DNA of 64,000 nt from Bradyrhizobium nitroreducens (GCF_002776695.1 NZ_LFJC01000003.1:7614638-7678637), one strand, 5' to 3'. Counted from the first letter of the stretch, positions 35,144-44,530 are shown. The notes: generated by a model from the letters alone, not told the origin. Translations and numbers: made by a program.

Positions 35144-36283
35144 ATGACGACCCAGCAGGCAGATCGGTTCTCGTCCCTCATCGGCGAGATCTACGATGCG
35201 GCGATCGACCCCGCGTTGCGCAGCGGCGCGCTGGAGCAGGTTGCGCATTTCGTCGGCGGTTGTGCCGCGATGATCGTCTCCAGGGATTCGGCGCGGCTCT
35301 CGATCGAGATTCATCAGCATTTCGGAGCCGATGCCCGCTTCCGTCAGCTCTATCGCGACCGCTATGTGGAATTCGATCCGCTGCTCGATCGTCATCTCAA
35401 TCTCGCGCCCGAGCAGACGATCGGCGTGACCGACATCATGCCTCATGCGGATTTTCTGGAGACGACCTTCTATCGCGAATGGGTGGAACCGCAGGGGGCG
35501 ATAGACCTCGCGACCGTCGCGCTGGAGAAGACAGCCGCCCGCACCACGGTCCTGCAGGTGCTGCGCCATCGCTCCCGTGGAACCGTCGACGACGCGATGC
35601 GGGAGCGCATGCGGCTGCTGGCTCCGCACATCCAGCGATCGCAGATCATGGGCCGGCAGATTCGGGCTCGTTCCCATACGGTAGACGATCTCGCCGACGT
35701 TCTCGATGGATTGAACACGGCGATCTGCCTGCTCGACGCAGACGGCCGGGTCGTCCATGCCAACGCGGCGTGCCGCCAGCTGTTCGCCGATGCCAATCTG
35801 CTCGCGATGGTCGGCGACCGGATCGTGGCCCGCAACACCCAGACCGACAAAATATTCCGCAGCCTGTGCGAAATCGATGGAGGCGCACGACGTCAGATCG
35901 AGCTTGCGACGGCGGCTGATGGACAGCATTATCTGCTTCATGCCTTTCCGCTGAAGCGGGATCGCAGTCTGCCACGGGATATCGCAGCCACGATGCTCTT
36001 CGTTCAAAGAGCTTCCATGCTGCCGTTGCTCGCAGCCGACGCGATCGCAACGGCCTTCAGGCTGACGCCGTCCGAATTGCGCGTGCTGATGGCGATCATC
36101 GAGATCGGGGGAGTTCCCGATATCGCAGCAAAGCTAGGCATCGCCGAAACCACCGTGAAAACGCATCTCGGTCGCTTGTTCGAGAAGACGGGCGCCGGCA
36201 GGCAGGCCGATCTGGTGAAGATCGCCGCCGGCTTTGCCGTGCCCTTCGCGCGGCGGACGAGCGGTGATGACAGGGCCACGTAG
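35144..36283 (+). CDS. LuxR-type regulator, paralog 1
   Basis: A 379-residue regulator. The C-terminal helix-turn-helix reads LTPSELRVLMAIIEIGGVPD followed by IAAKLGIAETTVKTHLGRLF. The first 150 residues form an uncharacterised sensing region (LIGEIYDAAIDPALRSGALE, FYREWVEPQGAIDLA) shared with two other genes in the window; a PAS-like segment follows (LNTAICLLDADGRVVHANAA). No receiver Asp is seen, so it is not a classical response regulator. It stands alone. ATG 35144 is the first in-frame ATG at the start of the conserved region. Confidence 0.88.
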   Translation: MTTQQADRFSSLIGEIYDAAIDPALRSGALEQVAHFVGGCAAMIVSRDSARLSIEIHQHFGADARFRQLYRDRYVEFDPLLDRHLNLAPEQTIGVTDIMPHADFLETTFYREWVEPQGAIDLATVALEKTAARTTVLQVLRHRSRGTVDDAMRERMRLLAPHIQRSQIMGRQIRARSHTVDDLADVLDGLNTAICLLDADGRVVHANAACRQLFADANLLAMVGDRIVARNTQTDKIFRSLCEIDGGARRQIELATAADGQHYLLHAFPLKRDRSLPRDIAATMLFVQRASMLPLLAADAIATAFRLTPSELRVLMAIIEIGGVPDIAAKLGIAETTVKTHLGRLFEKTGAGRQADLVKIAAGFAVPFARRTSGDDRAT

Positions 36284-36509
36284 TACGTCTTGTCCTGCCT
36301 CGCTGTTACGCACTGCGCTCTCAATCCATTGTGATGTCTCCGACTCCTAGGTCCTCCGAACGCAGGACGCGAGCCATTTGAGACTTTCGTATATCGCGTT
36401 CCGGAAATAATGAGCAGCGTACGCCGCACGAACATGCCGCGACGGCATCGAACGCGTATGAGGAAACGACAACGTATGGCCGGCCTGCTCGTCGGTTGGA
36501 GAGATTGCA

Positions 36510-37484
36510 GTGAGCAGCATGGTTGATTTTTCCGTTCTCAATGTTTCAACGAACGAAATTCCAGAAGGCGAGCGCATCCCGATGCTTCGCGATTTCTATC
36601 GTCGCGGGGTGCTGAAGGCGGAAGTCGAGGCAAGGGAAGGAAAGCCGGCTGCGGCGAGCTTCACGTCTCACGTCCTGCCGGAGGCCCAGCTGTTGATCGG
36701 AGGGTTGTGCGGAGCGCGGGTCATTCGCACCAAGCAGCTGGTGGCCGATGGCGATGACAGTCTCGCCCTGATCGTGAACAGGTCCGGCGTTCTCGGGATA
36801 TCCGAGCGGGGACACGATCTGAGGCTCCATGCAGGCGAGGCGGTGCTGACGAGCGCGGAGGACGTCACGACGTTCGAGCGATTGCTGCTGGGCAGCTGCT
36901 TCTCGCTACGCGTACCGAGACGGGTGCTGGCGCCGATGATCGTGGACGTCGATGATGCCGTGATGCGCGTCATGCCGGAAAGTTCCACCGGGCTCAGGCT
37001 GCTGGTCGACTACGCGGTGACGCTGGTGCGGGAGAAGGCGTTTGCGACGCCTGAGCTCCGGCAGCTCGGGGTCGGGCATCTGCACGATCTGCTGGCGCTC
37101 GTCCTTGGTGCGACCGGCGAGGTGCGGGAGTTGGCCGGACGGCGCGGCGTCAAGGCGGCCCGGCTCCAGAAAGCGAAAGTCTCGATTGCCAACAATTGCT
37201 GGCGGCAGGATCTGTCGGTGGCCTCGGTTGCCCAGGAGCTCGGCGTGACGCCGCGATATCTCCAGCGCCTGTTCGAGGCCGACGGAAAGACCTTCTCGTC
37301 CTTCCTGATCGAGCAGCGCGTCAAGCGCGCGCATCGCATGCTGAGGGAGCCCGGATACGCCGAACGAACGGTGAGCTCGATCGCCTACGACGTCGGCTTC
37401 GGCGATCTCTCGTATTTCAATCGTTGCTTCCGGCGAACCTATAACGCGACGCCGAGCGACATCAGGAGCGGCGAGGTGGCGTGA
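36510..37484 (+). CDS. AraC family transcriptional regulator
   Basis: A 324-residue regulator with the double helix-turn-helix at its C-terminus: DLSVASVAQELGVTPRYLQR and, after LIEQRVKRAHRMLREPG, VSSIAYDVGFGDLSYFNRCF. The N-terminal 200 residues are a cupin-like AraC-binding domain of the AraC_N/FeaR type (LIVNRSGVLGISERGHDLRL). GTG 36510 is preceded by GGAGAG at correct spacing; ATG 36519 is an alternative. No effector or target is evident, though the autotransporter gene lies downstream. Confidence 0.9.
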   Translation: MSSMVDFSVLNVSTNEIPEGERIPMLRDFYRRGVLKAEVEAREGKPAAASFTSHVLPEAQLLIGGLCGARVIRTKQLVADGDDSLALIVNRSGVLGISERGHDLRLHAGEAVLTSAEDVTTFERLLLGSCFSLRVPRRVLAPMIVDVDDAVMRVMPESSTGLRLLVDYAVTLVREKAFATPELRQLGVGHLHDLLALVLGATGEVRELAGRRGVKAARLQKAKVSIANNCWRQDLSVASVAQELGVTPRYLQRLFEADGKTFSSFLIEQRVKRAHRMLREPGYAERTVSSIAYDVGFGDLSYFNRCFRRTYNATPSDIRSGEVA

Positions 37485-37606
37485 CCACGCGCGACTGAAT
37501 TCCAGCCATCTGCCGATTTCGATCAGCAGACGGGGATCCGACGTGATCCCTGATTGCGAAACCATGACCCAAGCATTGCGTGCGGCATCCGTAGCCGGAG
37601 TATTGA

Positions 37607-37855
37607 ATGCGTCGTTTCTTTTTCGACCTCCTGGTCGGCAATATCGTGAAGATCGATCCCGGCGGCATGGTGTTCGAGCAGACCAGCGCGACCTTCGTCG
37701 TTGCCGACGAGATGGCAAGGCATCTGTTCGTCTGGCGCGACGATCTGCGTGATCGCGACGCCTTTATCCGCGTCAGGGACGCTGGCGGGAACGAGATCTA
37801 CCGCGCGCCGGTCTGGGCGGAGAATTCAGAGAAGGTCGGCTGGGACCAGGCGTAG
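37607..37855 (+). CDS. DUF6894-like small protein
   Basis: An 82-residue protein beginning MRRFFFDLLVGNIVKIDPGG, with later VADEMARHLFVWRDDLRDRD and VRDAGGNEIYRAP. This resembles DUF6894 proteins, which are numerous in Bradyrhizobium and start with RYFFD and end with VRDxxGxxxY. The function is unknown. It is a single gene between the AraC regulator and the autotransporter. Confidence 0.7.
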   Translation: MRRFFFDLLVGNIVKIDPGGMVFEQTSATFVVADEMARHLFVWRDDLRDRDAFIRVRDAGGNEIYRAPVWAENSEKVGWDQA

Positions 37856-37981
37856 CTCCTTTGGGGAAGGTGTCGCAACTGCGCACCAGTGCTGCACGAA
37901 GCCGCTTCGGTTCGTTGTGAGACAAAATCCGGTCGCATCAGTCCAAGTCGGCGGCGGTGCTCGTCTGTAGCCTGACGCTCT

Positions 37982-37997
37982 GCGAATCCAAATTCGC
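37982..37997. promoter_or_regulatory. Inverted repeat upstream of the autotransporter gene
   Basis: GCGAAT-CCAA-ATTCGC is a 6-bp-arm inverted repeat about 62 bases before the autotransporter start. It could be a regulator site for the nearby LuxR or AraC proteins, but the arms are short and no second copy was found. Confidence 0.3.
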
Positions 37998-38059
37998 GCG
38001 AACCGCCCTTCTTCGATTGGAGGAGGTGGACGAGGCATAGCTTTGACGAGGGACTGGGA

Positions 38060-40588
38060 ATGATCGGGTTGGGCGTGGACGGCGTGGCCCATTGGCGTTC
38101 GTTGTGGCGATCGCTATGGCTCTTGGTGCCAGCCGCGGTGGTCGTCCCGGTGTTGACGAGCGAACCCGCCATGGCCGCCTGTACCCCGACGGCGCCAGTC
38201 AGCAATGCGACGGTGGTGTGTGCCAGTGACACGGACACCCAGCAGGGCAGCGGTATCGGCTACGGTACGAGCGACGATGACAATAACTCCTATGACATCC
38301 GCGCGGGTGTGACCGTCCGCGGAGACGACTTTGGCTTCAAGGTCGGCTTCAACAGCGTTTTCACCAATGCAGGCACGATTAGCGGAACGAATGCGGCGGG
38401 TATTACCGGCGGCGACATGACGATCACCAACCTGGAAGGCGCGACGATTACGGGCTTCAACGCCATTACGCCGACGTCGATCGTTCTCAGCAATGCCGGC
38501 ACGGTCAGAGGCGAGGACAGGGCAATCGACACCAGCGGCAATGCAACCATCACCAACCTCGGGACAGGCCTGATCACGCAGACCCGAATAACGGGCGCCG
38601 CGATTTTCTCCGACCGTCTGGCGACGGTGAACAATTCCGGCACGATTGCCGGCCAGGAGGCCGGGATAAGGGCCAGAGATATCAATCTGACGAACCTCGC
38701 CGGTGGTGCCGTGACCGCCCACGACAATGCGGTGTTCGCCGGTACGTCTGCCGTCATCGACAATGCCGGGACGATCAGCGCCGACGGCAGTACGGGCGTG
38801 GCCATCATTGCGGACACCGGAGATGCAACCGTCCGCAACAGTGGTACGATCGGCGGGACCCAGTCCAGCATCAATGCCAGGAACGGTGCGGCGAACGTCC
38901 TGAATAGCGGCACGATCACCAGCGGCTCGACCGTCATCTTCGCCACGACGGTCAACGTGACCAATACCGGACAGATCGTAACGACGCTCGGCTTCGGCAT
39001 GAGCGGCATCACGGTGAACCTCGACAATTCCGGAGCCGTCACAGCGGATCGCGGCATCAACGCGATCTTCGGCAACGTCAACAATTCCGGGTCGATCGTT
39101 GGCCGGAGTGCCGCCGTCAACGCCAACATCGCCAATGTGACGAATACAGGTCTGCTTCAGGGCTCGACCATCAATGGCACCGGCATCTTGACGACCCGGG
39201 CGACTGTCAACAATTCCGGAACGATTATCGGCAGGATCGGCATCGAGTCGAGCGATGGATCAAACATCACGAACTCCGGCACGATCACCGGGGCCGGCGG
39301 GGTCGCGATCAAGCTTTCCACCAGGGCGGACACGCTGACGCTGCTGCCGGGCTCGAAGATCAATGGCGTGGTCGATTTCGGCTTCGGCAATGACGTCGTC
39401 AACGTCAATTTCGTTCCGCTGAGCAGCCGGGTGTCGTCGCTGACGAGCATTCAGCTTCCGACCTTCGTCAACTTCAATGGCATCATCAACACCAACGTCG
39501 GAGGCGGGGGCTTCGCTGGCCCGAAGGTCTTTGCCGGCGCCACGCTGGCAACCCTCGACCCCACCGCGCTGGCGCAGACCGACCGTACGTTGATGGATTT
39601 CACCGGCGGCGTCTCCTCGCTGGTGCAGGGCCGCCTGAGCGGCGGCGCAGGCCCCGCCGGCAGCAACATGATGGCGATGGCCTACGCGCCTGAGACGGCA
39701 CAGGCTGGTCCCTTCACCAAGGCACCGCGCAGCGTCTGGACCGATCCGGCGCCGATCACGGTCTGGGCCAACAGCTTTGGCGGCCAGCGCATCCAGGACG
39801 AGACGACCTCCACGCTGCGCGCGACCTCGACGGCCTGGGGCGGGGCGATCGGCATCGACCGCAAGGTGCGGCACGACTGGCTGGTCGGCGCCTTCCTCGG
39901 CGGCGGGCAGGGCGGCCTCTCGGTCGACCTCAATTCACAGTCGGTCGATACCAATTACGTCTTCGCCGGCGCCTACAGCCGGTTCGAATGGGCCTCGCAG
40001 TTCTTCGACTTCACGATCCAGGGCGGCAATTCCGACAACAGGTCGCGCCGCCTGGTGCTGAACAATGCCGCGGCCGGTGGCATGGAGACCGCGACCGCAA
40101 GCTACAGCGGCTGGTACCTCAGCCCGGAAGTGGCCTATGGCTACAGGCTCAACATCGGCAATGGCTATGTGCTGACGCCGACGGCGCGGCTGCGCTATGT
40201 CGCCGGCCGCTTCGACGGCTACAGCGAGAGCGGCTCGGCGCAGGGACTGTCGGTCGGCGGCCGCACGCTGCAGGATTTCGAGGAGCGCGGCGAGGTCGAC
40301 CTGTCTCGCGTCACGAGGCTCGCCAGCGGTGATCTGAAGGCCAACATCCATGGCGGCGTGATCGCGCTCCAGCGCGCCGGCGATACCACCATCAACACGG
40401 TGCTGCTTGGCCAGAACCTGTCGTTCGTGACGCCCGGCAGCCGCAGCACCGTCGGTGCCGTCGCCGGCCTCGGCTTCGACTATCGCACCGGGCCCAACGT
40501 GTCCGTGTTCGGTGCGGTCGAGGGCGTGATGATGTCCGACCAGAGCCGCACCGGCTCTGCCAAGGGCGGGGTCCGCGTCGCGTTCTGA
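38060..40588 (+). CDS. Autotransporter with beta-barrel domain
   Basis: An 842-residue type V secreted protein. An extended signal-like N-terminus (cleaved after EPAMAA) is followed by a passenger of about 450 residues built from Gly/Asn/Ser/Thr-rich beta-helix repeats with recurring NSGTI, NAGTI and NLEGA units. A linker (about 480-560) leads to a C-terminal autotransporter barrel of about 270 residues starting near WANSFGGQRIQDET and ending in a terminal Phe (GVRVAF), the outer-membrane insertion signal. The passenger may mediate adhesion or surface contact. GAGGGA precedes the ATG. A luxR paralog follows 129 bases downstream. Confidence 0.92.
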   Translation: MIGLGVDGVAHWRSLWRSLWLLVPAAVVVPVLTSEPAMAACTPTAPVSNATVVCASDTDTQQGSGIGYGTSDDDNNSYDIRAGVTVRGDDFGFKVGFNSVFTNAGTISGTNAAGITGGDMTITNLEGATITGFNAITPTSIVLSNAGTVRGEDRAIDTSGNATITNLGTGLITQTRITGAAIFSDRLATVNNSGTIAGQEAGIRARDINLTNLAGGAVTAHDNAVFAGTSAVIDNAGTISADGSTGVAIIADTGDATVRNSGTIGGTQSSINARNGAANVLNSGTITSGSTVIFATTVNVTNTGQIVTTLGFGMSGITVNLDNSGAVTADRGINAIFGNVNNSGSIVGRSAAVNANIANVTNTGLLQGSTINGTGILTTRATVNNSGTIIGRIGIESSDGSNITNSGTITGAGGVAIKLSTRADTLTLLPGSKINGVVDFGFGNDVVNVNFVPLSSRVSSLTSIQLPTFVNFNGIINTNVGGGGFAGPKVFAGATLATLDPTALAQTDRTLMDFTGGVSSLVQGRLSGGAGPAGSNMMAMAYAPETAQAGPFTKAPRSVWTDPAPITVWANSFGGQRIQDETTSTLRATSTAWGGAIGIDRKVRHDWLVGAFLGGGQGGLSVDLNSQSVDTNYVFAGAYSRFEWASQFFDFTIQGGNSDNRSRRLVLNNAAAGGMETATASYSGWYLSPEVAYGYRLNIGNGYVLTPTARLRYVAGRFDGYSESGSAQGLSVGGRTLQDFEERGEVDLSRVTRLASGDLKANIHGGVIALQRAGDTTINTVLLGQNLSFVTPGSRSTVGAVAGLGFDYRTGPNVSVFGAVEGVMMSDQSRTGSAKGGVRVAF

Positions 40589-40622
40589 GCCGGCATCAGC
40601 CCTGGCGGCTCGAACACGGCGC

Positions 40623-40670
40623 GCGCCGGCCGGGTCCATCCGCCCGGCCGGCGCCTCCTCCGATCGGAGG
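40623..40670 (+). terminator. Hairpins after the autotransporter gene
   Basis: A perfect 12-bp stem (GCGCCGGCCGGG at 40623-40634, CCCGGCCGGCGC at 40643-40654) is followed by a 14-bp palindrome CCTCCGATCGGAGG (40657-40670). There is no T run, so termination is likely but not certain. The second element may also be a regulatory site for the downstream luxR gene. Confidence 0.55.
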
Positions 40671-40717
40671 ATGTCGCATGCTGCGGCTGTGCTAGTCTGG
40701 CTCGCATTGATCATTCA

Positions 40718-41848
40718 GTGCCATTTCGAGTCATGCCTGGACCACAGAATCTGCCCGACCTCGTCGAGTCCATCTATGATGCCGGGATCGATCCGTGGCG
40801 CTGGAATGATGCTGTCGCCGGTATTCGCGATTTCGTCGGCGGCAAGGCTTGCGGCGTGTTCTCGAAGGATTCGATCAGCAAATCCGGCGTGACCCATTAT
40901 TATTGCGGGGCGGACCCGCATTTCATCCAGCTCTATGCCGACACGCATTCGAAGTTCGATCCGCTCACGGTTCTGCCGCCACACGGAAAGGTTGTGACCG
41001 TTCCCGAACTCGTCGAATTCGAAGAATATCGCAAGGGGCGCTTCTACCAGGAATGGATGCAGCCGCAGGGCTGCAGCGATGCGGCCAACGTCGTGCTCGA
41101 GATGTCGAATCCAAGCTGCCCGGTGATGATGACCGTGCTGTCGGGCCGCCGCATGGTTGATCCCGGCATGAAGCATCGGCTCTCGCTCCTCGTCCCGCAC
41201 GCCAGCCGCGCGCTGCTGATCAACCGCGCCATGACTGCTCAATTGACGCTGGAGACCGCACTGGCCGATGTGCTCGACAATTTGACGGCCGGAATCTTCC
41301 TGCTCGATGCCTTTTGCCGGTTGGTCCATGCGAATTCGGCCGGTCGTGTCCTGCTCGCGGCGGATGACGTGGTCCGGACCGTCGCCGGTCAGTTCGTGAC
41401 CAGCAGCGCAGACGCCAATCGGACGTTACGCGACGCGTTTGCCGGCCGCGACGGTGCGCCGCCCGGTGCAAGCAGCGATGCCATGCCGCTGCTGGCGCGT
41501 ACGGGGGAGCGCTACGTCGCGCATATGCTGCCGCTATCGTCCGTGCTGCGCAACGCCGGCGAGCGCGTCGTCGATGCCGCCGGCGCGCTGCTTGTGCGCA
41601 AGGTATCGCTCGGCGGACAATCATATGGCGAATTGATCGCGCGGACCTTCGAGCTGACGCCGGCGGAGCTCCGCGTGCTGCTGTCGATCGTCGAGGTCGG
41701 CGGCATTCCGGAGACGGCAGCCGCGCTGGGCGTCGCGGAAACTACGGCGAAGACGCATCTGCATCGCGTCTTCGCCAAGACCGGCGTTTCCCGCCAGGTC
41801 GATCTCGTCAAGCTCGCGGCGGGATTTGCCAATCCGTTCGTCAATTGA
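40718..41848 (+). CDS. LuxR-type regulator, paralog 2
   Basis: A 376-residue paralog of the other two LuxR genes, closest to the next one (shared HYYCG, IYDAG, RGRFYQEW-like and PHASRALLINRA blocks). The helix-turn-helix is LTPAELRVLLSIVEVGGIPE followed by TAAALGVAETTAKTHLHRVF. The N-terminal region has no recognised ligand domain. GTG 40718 aligns with the paralog's start; ATG 40733 is possible. It stands between the autotransporter and paralog 3 and could regulate the surface protein (inference). Confidence 0.87.
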   Translation: MPFRVMPGPQNLPDLVESIYDAGIDPWRWNDAVAGIRDFVGGKACGVFSKDSISKSGVTHYYCGADPHFIQLYADTHSKFDPLTVLPPHGKVVTVPELVEFEEYRKGRFYQEWMQPQGCSDAANVVLEMSNPSCPVMMTVLSGRRMVDPGMKHRLSLLVPHASRALLINRAMTAQLTLETALADVLDNLTAGIFLLDAFCRLVHANSAGRVLLAADDVVRTVAGQFVTSSADANRTLRDAFAGRDGAPPGASSDAMPLLARTGERYVAHMLPLSSVLRNAGERVVDAAGALLVRKVSLGGQSYGELIARTFELTPAELRVLLSIVEVGGIPETAAALGVAETTAKTHLHRVFAKTGVSRQVDLVKLAAGFANPFVN

Positions 41849-41944
41849 TCGGTCAATCGGTGCTGGATTTGAACCTTTTGTCGCCGTGACAGACTCATTT
41901 TAGCCGCCGGGCGAAGAACATTTCCGCAGCTTGCGCGTCTGACC

Positions 41945-43075
41945 ATGGCTCTTCGGATGTCCCGAGTTCCCAAGCATTCCGAGCTGATCGAGAATATTTA
42001 CGATGCAGGGCTCCACCCTGAGTTGTGGAGCGGCGTCGTCGTGATGCTCAATGCGTTCATCGGCAGCCAGGCCTGCGGCCTGATTTCGAAGGACACGGTC
42101 AGCAAGTCCGGGGCCACCCATTATTATTGCGGCGTTGATCCGCATTACATCCAGCTCTATTCGGAAACCTACTCCCAATACGATCCGCTCGCCCGGCTTC
42201 CGCGGTACGGCGAGGTGCGCAACATTCCGGACCTCGTGAATTTCGACGAGTACCGCCGCGGCCGCTTCTACCAGGAATGGCTCCGTCCCCAGGGCTGCGT
42301 CGACGTTGCCAACGTCGTGCTGGAGCAGTCGAAGTCGCCGTGCCCGATGTTGATGACCGTCATCCCGGGCAGGGAGATGCTCGACGCCGGGCAACGTGCG
42401 CGGATGCAGTCGCTCGTTCCGCATGCGAGCCGGGCGCTGCTGATCAACCGCGCGATCGAGCGGAAGCAGCAGCGCGCGACCGCGCTGGCCGACGTCGTGG
42501 ATCGGCTGAATGCCGGCGTCATCCTGCTCGATTCGGCCTGCCGCGTCGTTCACAGCAATCCGGCCGCGGAGACGATCCTCGCGGCCGACGACGTGCTGCG
42601 TTCTATCGCGGGCCGGCTCGTGACGAGATCCTCGGAGGCGAATCTCGCCTTGCGCAACATCTTCCGTGATCCGGCAGAGGTAGCCGTGGCGGCGGCGATG
42701 GGGCGGAAGATTCCGCTGACGGCGCATGACGGATCGCACTACGTCGCCCACGTGATTGCATTGCCGTCGCTGCTGCGCGACGGCGCGACGGAGCGCACAT
42801 CGGCGGTCGGGGCCTTGCTCGTCTGGAAGGCGGAACTCGACAGTCGCTCATGCGCCGGCCTGATCGACCGCGCTTTCGAGCTGACGCCGGCGGAATTGCG
42901 AGTCCTGCAGTCGATCGTCGAAGTCGGCGGCGTGCCGGAGACCGCGGCGGCATTGGGGATCGCGGAGACGACGGTGAAGACGCATCTGCATCGCGTCTTC
43001 GCCAAGACCGGCGTTTCCCGTCAGGCCGATCTGGTCAAGCTCGCCGCGGGATTTTCCAATCCGCTGCTGCATTGA
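41945..43075 (+). CDS. LuxR-type regulator, paralog 3
   Basis: A 376-residue regulator closely similar to the preceding gene over its whole length, including an IYDAGLHPELW start, THYYCGVDPHYIQLYSETYS, PHASRALLINRAIE, and the helix-turn-helix LTPAELRVLQSIVEVGGVPE followed by TAAALGIAETTVKTHLHRVF. The pair is a recent tandem duplication. The gene is followed by a strong terminator, which separates it from the small genes downstream. Confidence 0.88.
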   Translation: MALRMSRVPKHSELIENIYDAGLHPELWSGVVVMLNAFIGSQACGLISKDTVSKSGATHYYCGVDPHYIQLYSETYSQYDPLARLPRYGEVRNIPDLVNFDEYRRGRFYQEWLRPQGCVDVANVVLEQSKSPCPMLMTVIPGREMLDAGQRARMQSLVPHASRALLINRAIERKQQRATALADVVDRLNAGVILLDSACRVVHSNPAAETILAADDVLRSIAGRLVTRSSEANLALRNIFRDPAEVAVAAAMGRKIPLTAHDGSHYVAHVIALPSLLRDGATERTSAVGALLVWKAELDSRSCAGLIDRAFELTPAELRVLQSIVEVGGVPETAAALGIAETTVKTHLHRVFAKTGVSRQADLVKLAAGFSNPLLH

Positions 43076-43149
43076 TGCGCATCGAGGGCGAGCCGCATCG
43101 CCGCAGCGCGCGATAGGTTCAAGCCGAACACATCATGATGAAGTGACCG

Positions 43150-43180
43150 CGCGTCATTCGATCGAATGACGCGTTTTTTT
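43150..43180 (+). terminator. Rho-independent terminator after luxR paralog 3
   Basis: A perfect 24-bp palindrome at 43150-43173 (left half CGCGTCATTCGA) is followed immediately by seven T at 43174-43180. It lies 75 bases after the regulator's stop codon. Confidence 0.85.
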
Positions 43181-43304
43181 GCGTTCTGATCTAGTGACCA
43201 GTCACACGATTTCTTGTTCGACCGATCAGTTCCTCTGTGAAGCAACTCACAGCGGGTTGGAGTGAAGCCCACCAATCTCTCGCACGGGTTGAGAGGAGGT
43301 CGTC

Positions 43305-43562
43305 ATGCGAAGGACGTCATTTGCCATGGTCGACAAGTTCCGCGACATCGTCGCTCGCGTCGGCGCCGTGCTTCACGAGCAGCGCAGAATCGAGGCGCAG
43401 CGCGCATTGCGGCGCTATCACCATTTGCTGGCCCGGCCGGACGAAACATTGCCTTTGAACGAGATCGTCTCGGTCAGCAGGGAAGAGGATATTTCGAGAA
43501 ATGCCCACGGATCTGATGTGCGTGAAACAGCCGCCGGCCACCCGGCCTTCGAACGCGCGTAA
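43305..43562 (+). CDS. Hypothetical protein, 85 residues
   Basis: A small basic protein with a helical N-terminal half (MVDKFRDIVARVGAVLHEQ, RRIEAQRALRRYHHLLAR) and an acidic tail. GAGGAGG stands before ATG 43305; an in-frame ATG lies at 43326. Its last 62 bases overlap the next gene in another frame. No function is recognised. Confidence 0.55.
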   Translation: MRRTSFAMVDKFRDIVARVGAVLHEQRRIEAQRALRRYHHLLARPDETLPLNEIVSVSREEDISRNAHGSDVRETAAGHPAFERA

Positions 43563-43734
43563 TTTCAACATCGTTGCAATCGCGCTGACCGCGGCGCTCG
43601 TCGCTCTTCAACTGGCCGGCCTGGCAATTTTGGAACGATCCCACGCCCACGCGATGTACGCATCGTTCCCGCACGAGGCAGCGGTCTGCCCCGAGGGCCT
43701 TGCCGCCGACGTTCCGCAGATTCCCTACGATTGA
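43501..43734 (+). CDS. Small predicted membrane protein, 77 residues
   Basis: A 77-residue protein with one transmembrane helix (NIVAIALTAALVALQLAGLA) and a periplasm-like tail carrying one Cys (AAVCPEGLAAD). It overlaps the preceding gene by 62 bases and ends 14 bases before the TauE/SafE gene, so it may be cotranscribed with both. The start is uncertain; ATG 43516 is also in frame. Confidence 0.5.
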   Translation: MPTDLMCVKQPPATRPSNARNFNIVAIALTAALVALQLAGLAILERSHAHAMYASFPHEAAVCPEGLAADVPQIPYD

Positions 43735-43748
43735 CCGGAGGACGGTCC

Positions 43749-44477
43749 GTGCCTGATGTCGCGACTCTGATTCTGCTTAGCGTTGCCGTGTTTGCCGGCG
43801 CCTTCGTCTCGGGGCTTTCGGGCTTCGCGTTTTCGGCCGTCGCAGGCGCGATCCTGCTGCGCGTGTTCCAGCCGCTCGAAGCCGTGCCGCTGATGATGGC
43901 CTGCAGCATCGGCGTGCAGGCGACCAATCTGTGGGCGCTCCGGCGCAACATCCGCTGGGAAGGCAGCCTGATGCTGATCGTCGGCGGATTGATCGGCGTC
44001 CCCATCGCGATCTCGCTGCTGCAGTCGACGGACACGCATCTGCTGCGGCGCGGCTTCGGCATCGTCGTCGCGCTGTATGCCGCCTACATGCTGCTGCGGC
44101 CGACCCTGGTGACCGCCGGCGAAGCCGTCGGCCGTCATTGGGTCGCGCTGATCGGGTTCGGAGGAGGGCTCGTCGGCGGCTTGACGGCGATGCCGGGCGC
44201 CGTTCCGACCATCTGGTGCGACATGCGCGGCATGCCCAAGAGCGAGCAGCGCGGCCTGGTGCAGCCCTTCATCGCGGTGATGCAGCTCTTCGCGATCGTG
44301 CTGCTGGTCGGGCATCAGGATCTGTCGTCAAAGGTGTTCGTCGACCTCGCAGTCAGCCTGCCGGCGCTGTTCGCCGGCTCCGCGCTGGGCGTGATCGCCT
44401 TTCACCGCGTCAACGAGACGGTCTTTCGCAAGACCGTGCTCGTTCTGTTGCTGGTATCGGGGATTTCCCTGATCTAG
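43749..44477 (+). CDS. TauE/SafE family sulfite/organosulfonate exporter-like protein
   Basis: A 242-residue inner-membrane protein with about eight transmembrane helices in the TauE/SafE arrangement: AGAFVSGLSGFAFSAVAGAI at the first helix pair and a second inverted repeat with GGGLVGGLTAMPGAVPTIWC. Members export sulfite, sulfoacetate or related anions, or have unknown substrates. GTG 43749 with GGAGG 7 bases upstream is chosen. A palindromic repeat follows its stop. Confidence 0.87.
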   Translation: MPDVATLILLSVAVFAGAFVSGLSGFAFSAVAGAILLRVFQPLEAVPLMMACSIGVQATNLWALRRNIRWEGSLMLIVGGLIGVPIAISLLQSTDTHLLRRGFGIVVALYAAYMLLRPTLVTAGEAVGRHWVALIGFGGGLVGGLTAMPGAVPTIWCDMRGMPKSEQRGLVQPFIAVMQLFAIVLLVGHQDLSSKVFVDLAVSLPALFAGSALGVIAFHRVNETVFRKTVLVLLLVSGISLI

Positions 44478-44525
44478 AGCATGATCCGGAAAAGCGTGAA
44501 GCGGTTTTCCGACAAGATCATGCTC
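44477..44525. repeat. Rhizobial palindromic intergenic repeat
   Basis: GAGCATGATC (44477-44486) and GATCATGCTC (44516-44525) form a perfect 10-bp stem, with an inner CGGAAAA/TTTTCCG pair. This type of element (GAGCATGATCCGGAAAAG) is scattered through Bradyrhizobium and related genomes. It lies between the ends of two convergent genes and may also act as a terminator. Confidence 0.8.
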
Positions 44526-44530
44526 CAACT

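Noticed and set aside
38060..40588. Repeats inside the gene considered as a CRISPR array
   Set aside because: The repeats are irregular, in frame and encode NSGTI-like beta-helix turns of the autotransporter passenger.
44477..44525. Considered as a mobile element end
   Set aside because: It is a short scattered intergenic palindrome with no transposase gene or target duplication nearby.
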